Source: Diplonema japonicum
Lineage: Eukaryota > Euglenozoa > Diplonemea > Diplonemida > Diplonemidae
Direction: 5' to 3'
DNA length: 64,000 nt
Assembly: GCA_964019335.1 (NCBI GenBank)
Contig: OZ025655.1
Span: forward strand, 796,771-860,770
Shown: piece by piece, positions 58,801-64,000 of the stretch
Layout: each line of letters begins with the position of its first letter
Position numbering within the stretch: position 1 is the first letter of the stretch
Program-made: the position numbers and the translations under genes
The notes under the pieces: model-generated
Database searches by the model: none
Told to the model about the DNA's origin: nothing
The model's input: only the letters and a program-made list of their open reading frames with translations

Positions 58801-59264
58801 AGGAACTGAGCGTAGCCCTCATGAGAGAGGTGGCAGTGGAGACGAGGAGGAGGCACCCGATCAAAGAGACACAAGCACCGCCCGACCCACCCCCGGCCCC
58901 AGACATCCCCCCCGATGGCCCAGGAGACGAGGAAGCCCAGGCAGCGGGCGCCCCCCCACCCTCGACGGAGGACGCGTCAGGCACGACAAAAACCGAATCA
59001 GCCGACATGCCCGCTGGAGAGGAGGAAGTGTGCACGACGCAGGATGGCCCCAGCGCGATGGAGGAGGACCCGGCAGAGGACATGCCAGAGGAGCAGGCGG
59101 AGTTGCAGACAGGCCCTCTCTCATTGGGGGGAGGACTTCGGCTTGATGGAGGTGGAAAGCGAGGACGGGCTGGAGGGCGGTGCTCCGCAGGCGGACATCC
59201 CCGCCGCCCCCCCGGTCGTCGGAGGGACGGACTTGGCCCCCGCGGGGGAGGGGGGGACCCCTGA
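52818..59264 (+). CDS. AlkB-zinc finger-OTU-RT-endonuclease polyprotein of right element
   Basis: 2148 residues. Residues ~135-262 are AlkB: NRYEPGCGIAHHTDD (HxD), LILSYGAETMMV, YEWTHHIP (His) and RVSITLW. ~290-490 is a tandem Pro/Ser repeat; ~500-720 is basic. ~743-770 is a C2H2 finger (CLLC...HLSKTH), followed by a CxxC pair. ~832-960 is an OTU-type protease (GGGGDCLFRSLA, WGDHLCLQAAVEVW, GSHYRPV), with G in place of the usual Asp three before the Cys. ~1017-1088 are further zinc-binding clusters. ~1277-1560 is the RT: RPIAVGESLRRLVGK, DYANAFN, QQGDPVGPLLFSLALQP and catalytic YLDD (Asp ~1513). ~1829-1850 is a CCHC. ~1855-1980 is the endonuclease: KPADVYLP, AIDVTVVHP, ETFGG. The RT copies RNA at a nick made by the endonuclease; the roles of the protease and dioxygenase are unknown. 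Confidence 0.9.
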   Translation: MDPRRNVVGDRRPQEERLRETPTKPTTRPDRNLAGQYDPSPPLRSPLDVVKNNKKHKKIEPPAASAPAPDSAATTATRLKTERGEKKKEGGWVLTGGDHPPGLRTGPAPTHPETLLSGGWESISGNKGRETLQFGFRWVGARAKVRRTTPIPEGARGWVAEVATAAGLGITPDQVLVNRYEPGCGIAHHTDDVRLGPVVLILSYGAETMMVLKKGSRVSKYLVPPFTWAILEGEARYEWTHHIPEGCSSGSRVSITLWTVGCPVPLPSPSVSSVEEIEKKKTVFVGRRKESAKEVSPREGGAPSPPSSASSCSSFSCLSVPPLVNSPLVNPPIVDSPPFVSSQGEDKKKIGKGALPREGSAPSSASSISGLSVSPLVNSPSSASSFSSFSCLSVPPLVNSPLVNPPLVDPPPFVPSQEEDKKKKKGKGALPREGSAPSSASSIYGLSVPPLVNPPLANPPQVDSPPFVSSQKEDKKKKEKGALPREVSAPSAPPLSPPLYTRIRMGPGLFLRVENKQKNTPTLTNRRGVLAPVSTTLQGVVGAVAQEERWKPERAPQGRNGGGVPWLAPGPRKTRQTVTKGRRRRHRSEATLQRRHEERAQAREKAREIADRERRRLHRQRRVEKRREREACKKKGCGPAPPAVAARLIGIAEAEERAAMARRAIRSRAGKHLARKRWVARRRWGPYTRVVYRSPVPPLPLEASSLKGGATLSQPPPPPPPPGAAGGPPATSRSTAGASQRTDGVWECLLCEKGKKEHSSKAGLQYHLSKTHAGELTPENAKAMGFAICGGCSVLFTAGNKEWCVNCQPKPEKEPSRLVRGISGSSVTRESILHEVGAKEEDAGGGGDCLFRSLAVVLLGEKERHGEVRSRVVNHIRDNRGRFESFVDPIGFEAYIHYMAKQGEWGDHLCLQAAVEVWQKTVVVVTGGDAQVLKLGEAREPEDTVVLGFTGSHYRPVLVLEGGKSTLVDWAVEARLAPSGTRPTILDLAHLLMPESSIRPNGHHMKDAPRLDSKVRSFQCPVRGCERSSHMGGPAILGWELLKSHLNDHLLDEEVLPQELKKFGLKTCVCGSVVGEQEAAHVRCIARYSAPGGPVDVKAAPSRDALPSLEEVATRKVGLMKHIPVPLQGLWSLALKTALVRVKQENSYLSWVLLLMLPKACLGRRRGGKARRKSGESSAKQKLEAWIRGEYQQVWNGVPLSEKRVSKDPDDESRLKRGETLCRDGRFSRANAALTAGGLAEDSTETFEKLLGLHPEASVDPSGLELNPADSFEDVTAVDVLSMVRDFDKGKAAGPTGLSAQHLKDGVDGVVTEVGALAALTEVCNIMARGQTPAEVAPVLLGASLIPLRKPDRGVRPIAVGESLRRLVGKAILDKEGAEVAKSYLRKGGQIGVAVPAGMEAAVHATRQYVEKAKQDDVSRVAIKIDYANAFNTISRYEMLKEACAKVPKGYKWAESCYRHPSKLFHEGTELLSREGVQQGDPVGPLLFSLALQPVLEKIRADTSLDLQFFYLDDGFLAGERGQVEKAYRIVVEESAKRGLKVKPQKCELIWVSGEKPTDPEEWGFSGFSKEKMSSDGNFKLLGTPIGDAEYTKAFLAKKLEALGKTFEMQKKMRTQSGYALVKNCSSYSKMVHLMRTVPHTQLAGPLTEFDGLVKGAMEHLLARELGEREWSQAKLATRRGGMGLRSCSEHALVANMASLAATQELASEILGGYDWDASLAGGWEWGVEWFNSHLAADDPDRLSVDLLRNTPRLYPQRKMSQILEEKSWGALFGSSPGGRDKARLNSLKVHKAGAWLTAITGLNNELKNDEFRTLTSWLLGTAVGSEGKCPMCGEDNDALGDHAMVCKRGAVMTKRHDRVRDMLVKHCYSGGLQAVKEQQGLLGDGRKPADVYLPMGVEGEGPLAIDVTVVHPCASAHLAAAMAVPGAAAEKQAESKRAKYASDCERARIRFTPCALETFGGFGTDARRVLKRIAAEVAKKRQRDATEVYRTMTEELSVALMREVAVETRRRHPIKETQAPPDPPPAPDIPPDGPGDEEAQAAGAPPPSTEDASGTTKTESADMPAGEEEVCTTQDGPSAMEEDPAEDMPEEQAELQTGPLSLGGGLRLDGGGKRGRAGGRCSAGGHPRRPPGRRRDGLGPRGGGGDP
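53690..54290 (+). repeat. In-frame tandem Pro/Ser repeat in the right element
   Basis: Three to four copies of a ~45-75-codon unit: (A)LPREGSAPSSAS, then LSVPPLVNSPLVNPP, then DSPPFVSSQ(G/E/K)EDKKK. Copies differ in length because the inner SSASS...LVNSP part is itself duplicated. The frame is kept in every copy, which suggests recent expansion under coding constraint. Confidence 0.8.
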
Positions 59265-61785
59265 CGCGACGGAGGTGAGGGAGCCCTGGGAGGCAGTGCC
59301 GCTACCAGACGTCTCCAGCCCCGACGCGATGGAGGATGATACGGCAGGGAGCTCGCTCGCAGAAGGGTGGGTCCCGCAGGCAGGCCCCGCTGCCCCGCGG
59401 GTGGACATCTCAGGTTCTAAAGAAAACGAAACAGCCGACTTGTCCATGGGGGAGGGAAGTCCTCAGGAGGAGGAGCCCGGCTTGATGGAGGAGGACACGG
59501 AAGAGAGCGGGGATGGGCAGGGCGGAGGGACGTCGCTGGGATACACCTCCACCCCGGCGGAGGAGGTGGGCCCGACCGACATGTCCGTGGAGGAGGAGGA
59601 GGAGAAGAGTGATTCGATAGAGGGTGGGGAACCCATGGAGGGGACGTCTCAGTCGGACGCCTCCGACTCCTCCTCGGAGGGCAACACTGGCACAGAAAAC
59701 ACCATCCAAGCCGCATTGCCTGAAGGAATGGAGGAGGAGGACGCGCAGGGAACGGACCGGATGGAGGTTGAGGGGGGCCTGACTCCGCCGCAGGCATCAG
59801 AGGGGAACACTGGCACAGAAAACACCATCCAAGCCGTATTGCCCGAAGGAATGGAGGAGGAGGGCTCGCAGGGGACGGTCCAGACGGAGGTTGAGGGGGG
59901 CCTAACCCCGCCACAGGCATCAGAGGGGGATGAGCCTATGGGGCCACTCCTGCTCGAGGGACGGGCTGAGGTAAGTGGAGAACCGAGCAACCACCAGTTT
60001 CCCCTCTCTCCGTCCCCCTCGGGAAGGGAGGACGACCAGATGTCGTGGCAGGGGCCGCAGGAAGGGGAGGGGGGGCCCTCACCGTCATCTTCGATGGAGG
60101 AAGTCCTCTCGTCCGCCCCAGAGTCCAGCAGCGAAGGCCCCGGGGTCGGAGAAGGGGACGCAGAGTTGCAGAGCGCCGGAGGGGAGGGAGGTTCGGAGTC
60201 ACCCGGGTCGGCCAGCCCGATGAGGGAGGACGAAGGGAGCCCCGATCTGGAAGCGGCAGAAGCCGGAGGCCCGCCAGCGGCGGTGAGCCAGGAGGTGGAG
60301 CGGACCGGGCTGGGCGCGTTCTCTAGGGAGCAGATCATGGCGATCCTGGGGGCGGATGTCTTCTCTCCTGTACCCGCGGGAGAAAGCGGCCTGGGGACGA
60401 CACAACCCTCACAGGGAGCGGCGGTGCTAACCCCAAGGGCCTCCCAGTCGGTGCTCGGAGGAGGGTGCGACTCCCCCATTGTGGCGGCGGTGTTGGAAGG
60501 GGCTGCCCGAGGCCCCCCTTCGTCGGAGGGGGACAGGGCAAGGCTTGGGGGAGACCGTGAGTCAGGCTCTCCGGAGGCCAGGAGCACGGGGAACACACCG
60601 TCCGTGACGCTTGTGGGAGCCATCGGGGAAAGCCTGGTGAGGAAGAGGGTCCCGTCCAACGAGGCCCTGTCCGCCCAGAGGGATCCCAAGGTACAGAGGC
60701 ACCCAGCGTTGCTGGACGTCAGGGGGCCTGCGGTCCGCCCCTGGTTCCCAGTCCAACTAGAGTCAGACGAAGTTTACGTGGCGCGGGTTCTCTTCGAGGC
60801 GGACGGGGAGGAGGAGTCCCCCATCCAGTCGGAAGGCGTCGAACCCCCTATCCAGGCGGAGGGTGGTGAGTCCCATGTCCGGGAGCTCCCCGCCCAGGAG
60901 GAGGAGGCTGGGTCTCCCACCCAGGCGGAGGTGGGTGAGTCCCCCACTCAGACGGAGGGCAGTGGATCCAGCATCCAGGTGGAGGATAGCGAATCCCCTA
61001 CTCAGTCGGAGGGTGATGAGTCCCACATCCAGGAGGAAGGAGGGGAGTCCCCTGCCCAGGCGGAAGGTGAAGCTAATGAGCCCCCCATCCAGACGGGAGC
61101 GGCGGTGGAGGACGGGACCGCGCCCGAGCCCCTCGAGATTGATTCGCCGGAGGTCAGTGGGAACAGGGGTCTGGCGAGGAAGAGGGTGCCCTCGAATGAG
61201 GCTCAGTCCGCCCAGCGGACCCCAAAAGTGAAGAAGGGTCGCGGCCAGCTGGACGTAAGAGAATCGAGCCTGGCCGCTGGCATGCGCGTGCTGTTCGGAG
61301 CGGTTCCGCCCCCTTCCCTGACCCCCTTGGCCGTGGGTAGCAGGCCGCCGCAGGAGGAAGGCGAAACGGCGCAATCTCCCATTCCGGGGGCGAGCGGTGC
61401 AGGGCTCTACTCTCCAGAGGCGAGGTTCCCGGAGGCGCCCGTGGTGTCCATGGCCGCGGACCTGTGCGAGTCGGACGGGATGGAGGCACATTCGGCCCCC
61501 TCCGGTGTGGACAGAGAGCCTTCGCCCGCTCGTCCGTCGCAGTCTCCCGTGCTGGGGGCTGAAGGCGGGGGGCGCCTCTCTCCGGAGGTCAGTACCCCAG
61601 AAACCTCCAACCCCGATGTCCGGGTAGAGGGCGGGGAAAAGGTCGCCAGAAAAAGGGTACCTTCCCACGAGACCCAGTCGGCCCAACGCGCCGCTAAGGT
61701 CGGGAAGGGCCCTGTCCAACGAGATGTGAGGGGGCCCCAGGGTGGTCGATCCACCCCCCTGGGCTCGCAAGGGCCCAGGGCTTGA
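58915..61785 (+). CDS. Acidic repeat-rich C-terminal extension of the right element (+1 frame)
   Basis: Open for 956 codons. The first ~70 (Arg/Pro-rich) are shadow of the upstream frame; the real tail starts about 59125, where HWGEDFGLMEVESEDG takes over as the upstream frame degenerates to Gly/Arg. The switch coincides with a six-G run (about 59127-59132). The tail is rich in E, G, S and P. It contains a ~42-codon duplicate (NTGTENTIQA...MEVEGGLTPPQAS, about 59680-59935) and many I/TQ-x-EGG/DES repeats (60810-61100). It also has three spaced copies of a basic motif, RKRVPS(N/H)E-x-x-SAQR-x-x-KV. The left element has an acidic tail at the same place. No enzyme domain. Confidence 0.7.
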   Translation: MAQETRKPRQRAPPHPRRRTRQARQKPNQPTCPLERRKCARRRMAPARWRRTRQRTCQRSRRSCRQALSHWGEDFGLMEVESEDGLEGGAPQADIPAAPPVVGGTDLAPAGEGGTPDATEVREPWEAVPLPDVSSPDAMEDDTAGSSLAEGWVPQAGPAAPRVDISGSKENETADLSMGEGSPQEEEPGLMEEDTEESGDGQGGGTSLGYTSTPAEEVGPTDMSVEEEEEKSDSIEGGEPMEGTSQSDASDSSSEGNTGTENTIQAALPEGMEEEDAQGTDRMEVEGGLTPPQASEGNTGTENTIQAVLPEGMEEEGSQGTVQTEVEGGLTPPQASEGDEPMGPLLLEGRAEVSGEPSNHQFPLSPSPSGREDDQMSWQGPQEGEGGPSPSSSMEEVLSSAPESSSEGPGVGEGDAELQSAGGEGGSESPGSASPMREDEGSPDLEAAEAGGPPAAVSQEVERTGLGAFSREQIMAILGADVFSPVPAGESGLGTTQPSQGAAVLTPRASQSVLGGGCDSPIVAAVLEGAARGPPSSEGDRARLGGDRESGSPEARSTGNTPSVTLVGAIGESLVRKRVPSNEALSAQRDPKVQRHPALLDVRGPAVRPWFPVQLESDEVYVARVLFEADGEEESPIQSEGVEPPIQAEGGESHVRELPAQEEEAGSPTQAEVGESPTQTEGSGSSIQVEDSESPTQSEGDESHIQEEGGESPAQAEGEANEPPIQTGAAVEDGTAPEPLEIDSPEVSGNRGLARKRVPSNEAQSAQRTPKVKKGRGQLDVRESSLAAGMRVLFGAVPPPSLTPLAVGSRPPQEEGETAQSPIPGASGAGLYSPEARFPEAPVVSMAADLCESDGMEAHSAPSGVDREPSPARPSQSPVLGAEGGGRLSPEVSTPETSNPDVRVEGGEKVARKRVPSHETQSAQRAAKVGKGPVQRDVRGPQGGRSTPLGSQGPRA
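60628..61745 (+). repeat. Three spaced RKRVPSNE...SAQR motif copies
   Basis: Copies at about 60640-60735, 61170-61260 and 61645-61735, each ~34 codons. The pattern is (A/V)RKRVPS(N/H)E(A/T)xSAQRxxKV, a short basic stretch, then (L/R)DVR(G/E). They are the only basic islands in the acidic tail. They may be binding motifs or nuclear localisation signals; this is inference. Confidence 0.75.
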
Positions 61786-61968
61786 GCAGCCAACATTAAG
61801 GGTTCCTGAGGGAAGCCCTCTTTAGAATTCCCCCCCCTTTTTTTTTTTTTTTTTTTTTTGCAAGAACGAGTCTTTGACTTGTCTAAACAAAAGGGGAACG
61901 TTGGCAACGTGTTTCGGGTTGACAAACGTCTCCAGGTTTTACCCGGCACGTACAAACAACGGCCAGTC

Positions 61969-62032
<64 letters not shown>

Positions 62033-63310
62033 CCATTACAACAAAACGACAAAGGGGAAAAAAAAAAAAAAAGAAAGTTAGCAAAAGAAAAAAAAAAGGG
62101 GACCGGGAGTTTTCCCCCTGAAGTTCCTTTGTTAAAACATGTTTGCTGTTGGGTTTCCGTTTCTTTTCTTTTTGGTTTTACTAGGAGTTTTCCTTCTACA
62201 GATTGTTTGCTGATGGTTTTGAGTTGATTCTTTTTTATTTTTTATCTTATGGTTTAACTAGAAGTTTTCCTTCTACAGCTTGTTCGCTGACGGGTGGGTT
62301 TATCAGGCGGGCTTCCATAGCTGGTGACCTATGGAAGCCTTCCCAAATTTTTTCTTTTTTTCAGGCCGGGCTGGGGAAGGACGGCAAGACCACCAACGGA
62401 GGAGAAACCGCTGCAGAAAGGGGAAAGGTGCAGGAAGACGAAGAGGACGAGAGGGCGTCTCACAAAGACTCCCTTCAATTCATATATCTTTTATTTTCTT
62501 TTTATTTTTCTTTTCTTTATTTTCTTTCTCCCAACCCTACCCCCCCTCGAAAAAAAAAAGAAAAGAAAAGAAAAGATTCATTCCTCCCTAGTTTATTATA
62601 TTTTGCATCAGGTTCGCCGAGAAAATAAAAGGAAAAACAAGGAAAGAGAACGGCAACCAAATTTTAAATTTTTATTTTATCATCAAAGGAGGTTTGAAAA
62701 AGAGAAAAATTAAAGAGAAGAAAGAGGCCTTTTTCTCCTCTATCGATAAGTGATTCACGAACTCGAATCTTTATCACCACTTTTTTGTGCATGCCAGATT
62801 TTTTTTTTCTCCCGCCTTGTTAGAGAAGTTTTAATTTACTAGTAAAAAAATAAAAAAAGTGAAAAGAGGAGTAGAAGACGATCCGGTGGGGGGCATGGGA
62901 ACCATAAACCGTGTCTTCCATCGCGATCGGCAAGGCGGGGGCTTTTCCGTCCCATGGGTGAAAAGAGGCGGATAAAACCACTATTCCGGACCCCCCCCAA
63001 CACTGAGCATGCACTTTTTCCCCCATACATACCTCTCTTGTTTATCAAAATATCACCAATTTTACGGCGGACGCCAAGAAAAAAAAAAGCCAAGGAGAAG
63101 GAGTTTAGGGAAATAACAAAAGACCTACGGCCCCAAGGAAGGCGGTGAAAACAGCCATGGTGGGCCAGCCCTGGCAGACAGGGAGCCTGAACACCAAGAA
63201 CACCGCGGAGCCAAATTTGCATCCGGAATTTTCGGTTTTCAAACTTACAAAAACCCCCTGTAGGCATCTGCGTCCGTCCAGCCCCATTTTGGCACCCCTT
63301 TTGGGTGCGG

Positions 63311-63361
<51 letters not shown>

Positions 63362-63410
63362 AAGGAAAGAAAAGGAAAATAAACAAGTCTACTTTTTTTT
63401 TTTTTTTTTT
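61786..63410. other. Non-coding, homopolymer-rich DNA after the right element
   Basis: T23 (61838-61859), a T run of about 60 (61973-62032), A16 (62059-62074), and CT/AAAG-rich sequence to 62.75 kb. A run of about 50 A (63310-63359) follows CCCCATTTTGGCACCCC, then a T26 run. Some of this is probably the element's 3' UTR or other retro-inserted tails. No gene found; the minus-strand frame at 62839-63651 is a homopolymer translation. Confidence 0.5.
62172..62296. repeat. Short direct duplication (~45 bp, ~76 bp apart)
   Basis: TTACTAGGAGTTTTCCTTCT with ACAGATTGTTTGCTGATGG near 62178-62217 recurs as TTAACTAGAAGTTTTCCTTC with TACAGCTTGTTCGCTGACGG near 62253-62291. Both copies end in a pyrimidine tract plus CTACAG, like a splice acceptor. 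Confidence 0.65.
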
Positions 63411-63802
63411 TTTTTTCTAATGGGGGCTTGCCGACTTTGACTTGACCGAAGCTGTCAGGGGTCAACGCAGTTGTGTCGGGCTTTTCGCGGCCTGGGGTAG
63501 GGGGCCGGGGGTGAGGCTGCTCGGCTGGCGTCTGATATGAGACGCTGGTGGGGCTGAGCGCCGGGACTTGGGGGTGGGAGGAAGGAGAAAAACACCAGAC
63601 AGCGCGCACAGCAGCAACACAGCACCGACGAACCACACAGCAACACCACACCCACAGCGTTCGACTGCCTGCCGCCTATTTTTTTCTAAGGGAGTTTGCC
63701 GACTTTGACTTGACCGAAGTTGTCAGGGGTCAACACAGTTGTGTCGGGCTTTTCGCGGCCTGGAGTAGGGGGCCGGGTGAGGCTGCTCAGCTGGCGTCTG
63801 AT
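63411..63802. repeat. Direct repeat of ~120 bp, two copies
   Basis: Copy 1 at about 63411-63537 and copy 2 at about 63679-63802 share TTGCCGACTTTGACTTGACC, then GTCAGGGGTCAAC, TTGTGTCGGGCTTTTCGCGG and GGCTGGCGTCTGAT-like ends, with about 90% identity by eye. Copy 2 runs directly into the 8-bp satellite. Copy 1 is followed by ATGAGACGCTGG instead, so the satellite seems to start at a fixed point in this unit. Confidence 0.8.
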
Positions 63803-64000
63803 GCAAACCCGCAAACCCGCAAACCCGCAAACCCGCAAACCCGCAAACCCGCAAACCCGCAAACCCGCAAACCCGCAAACCCGCAAACCCGCAAACCCGC
63901 AAACCCGCAAACCCGCAAACCCGCAAACCCGCAAACCCGCAAACCCGCAAACCCGCAAACCCGCAAACCCGCAAACCCGCAAACCCGCAAACCCGCAAAC
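63803..64000. repeat. GCAAACCC satellite (8-bp unit, ~25 copies, runs off the edge)
   Basis: Perfect tandem GCAAACCC (complement GGGTTTGC) from 63803 to the window end with no variants seen. G/C strand asymmetry recalls telomeric repeats. However, the C-rich strand points right on the plus strand, the wrong way round for a chromosome end to the right. Confidence 0.95.

Larger units (their letters stand above)
52818..61785 (+). mobile_element. Right R2/NeSL-type non-LTR retrotransposon encoding AlkB, OTU, RT and RLE
   Basis: Plus-strand element, nearly intact. One frame (52818-59264) covers AlkB through endonuclease. The acidic tail continues in the +1 frame to 61785. There is no LTR. The 3' end is not defined: long T and A tracts follow from 61.84 kb onward and the candidate terminal A-tract could lie anywhere from 62.05 kb to 63.36 kb. 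The element is 5' end to 5' end with the left one. Confidence 0.88.

Noticed and set aside
45605-61785. LTR retrotransposon or virus integration because of the polyprotein and protease
   Set aside because: No LTRs, integrase, capsid or RNase H seen; the RT is followed by a CCHC and restriction-like endonuclease, as in R2-type LINEs.
63687-63998. Minus-strand frames encoding an endless VCGFAGLR repeat
   Set aside because: They are translations of the GCAAACCC satellite, open in all frames because the unit has no stop codon on that strand.
63803-64000. Chromosome end (telomere)
   Set aside because: The C-rich strand runs toward the right edge on the plus strand; a right-hand telomere would show the G-rich strand there.

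Overview
This is nuclear DNA of a flagellated protist. There are two halves: a gene-dense half (1-37.0 kb) and a half made of repeats and retroelements (37.0-64.0 kb). All fifteen recognisable host genes lie on the minus strand. Neighbouring coding regions are often only about 50-280 nt apart, and in one case they overlap. Most start codons sit a few to a few dozen nt after a CAG that looks like a splice acceptor. The cis-introns I could place are tiny (28-70 nt, mostly 31-46), start GTAT(G) in most cases and end in AG (usually ACAG). One-strand gene arrays with acceptors before each ATG, plus a protein with the kinetoplastid BILBO1 domain order, point to a euglenozoan with spliced-leader trans-splicing. 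A diplonemid-like organism is my best guess because kinetoplastids have almost no cis-introns. That assignment is inference.

Gene half, in order of transcription (from 37 kb down to 1): kelch-repeat protein; small C-terminally anchored protein; cytochrome b5-like protein; USP32-like deubiquitinase (EF-hands, DUSP, USP, CaaX); small multi-spanning membrane protein; BILBO1-like cytoskeletal protein; Rab14-like GTPase; MFSD5/MOT2-like transporter; small tail-anchored protein; J-domain protein; Na+/H+ exchanger with an extracellular DOMON domain and a cytosolic cyclic-nucleotide-binding domain; membrane-anchored protein with three related domains; C2-GRAM protein; class I DAHP synthase; and an axonemal-type dynein heavy chain that runs off the left edge. 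Dynein and the BILBO1-like protein suggest flagellum biology. The others are trafficking, ion transport and metabolism, with no obvious shared pathway. I rebuilt the spliced models by hand; every complete multi-exon model has a length divisible by three.

Repeat half: 37.4-44.7 kb is a mosaic of foldback, direct and inverted repeats with long A/T and G runs and no credible gene. From 45.6 to about 61.8 kb lie two large non-LTR retrotransposons of the R2/NeSL type (restriction-like endonuclease class), placed 5' end to 5' end and pointing outward. Both encode the same unusual order: AlkB-like Fe(II)/2-oxoglutarate dioxygenase, proline-rich linker, zinc fingers, OTU cysteine protease, second zinc finger, reverse transcriptase, CCHC knuckle, restriction-like endonuclease, acidic tail. 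The left copy (minus) is broken into three frames and lacks part of the RT. The right copy (plus) has one 2148-residue frame from AlkB to endonuclease, with the acidic tail in the +1 frame. This dioxygenase-protease-RT element is the most interesting content of the window. The right edge is a duplicated 120-bp unit next to an 8-bp GCAAACCC satellite that continues past the window.
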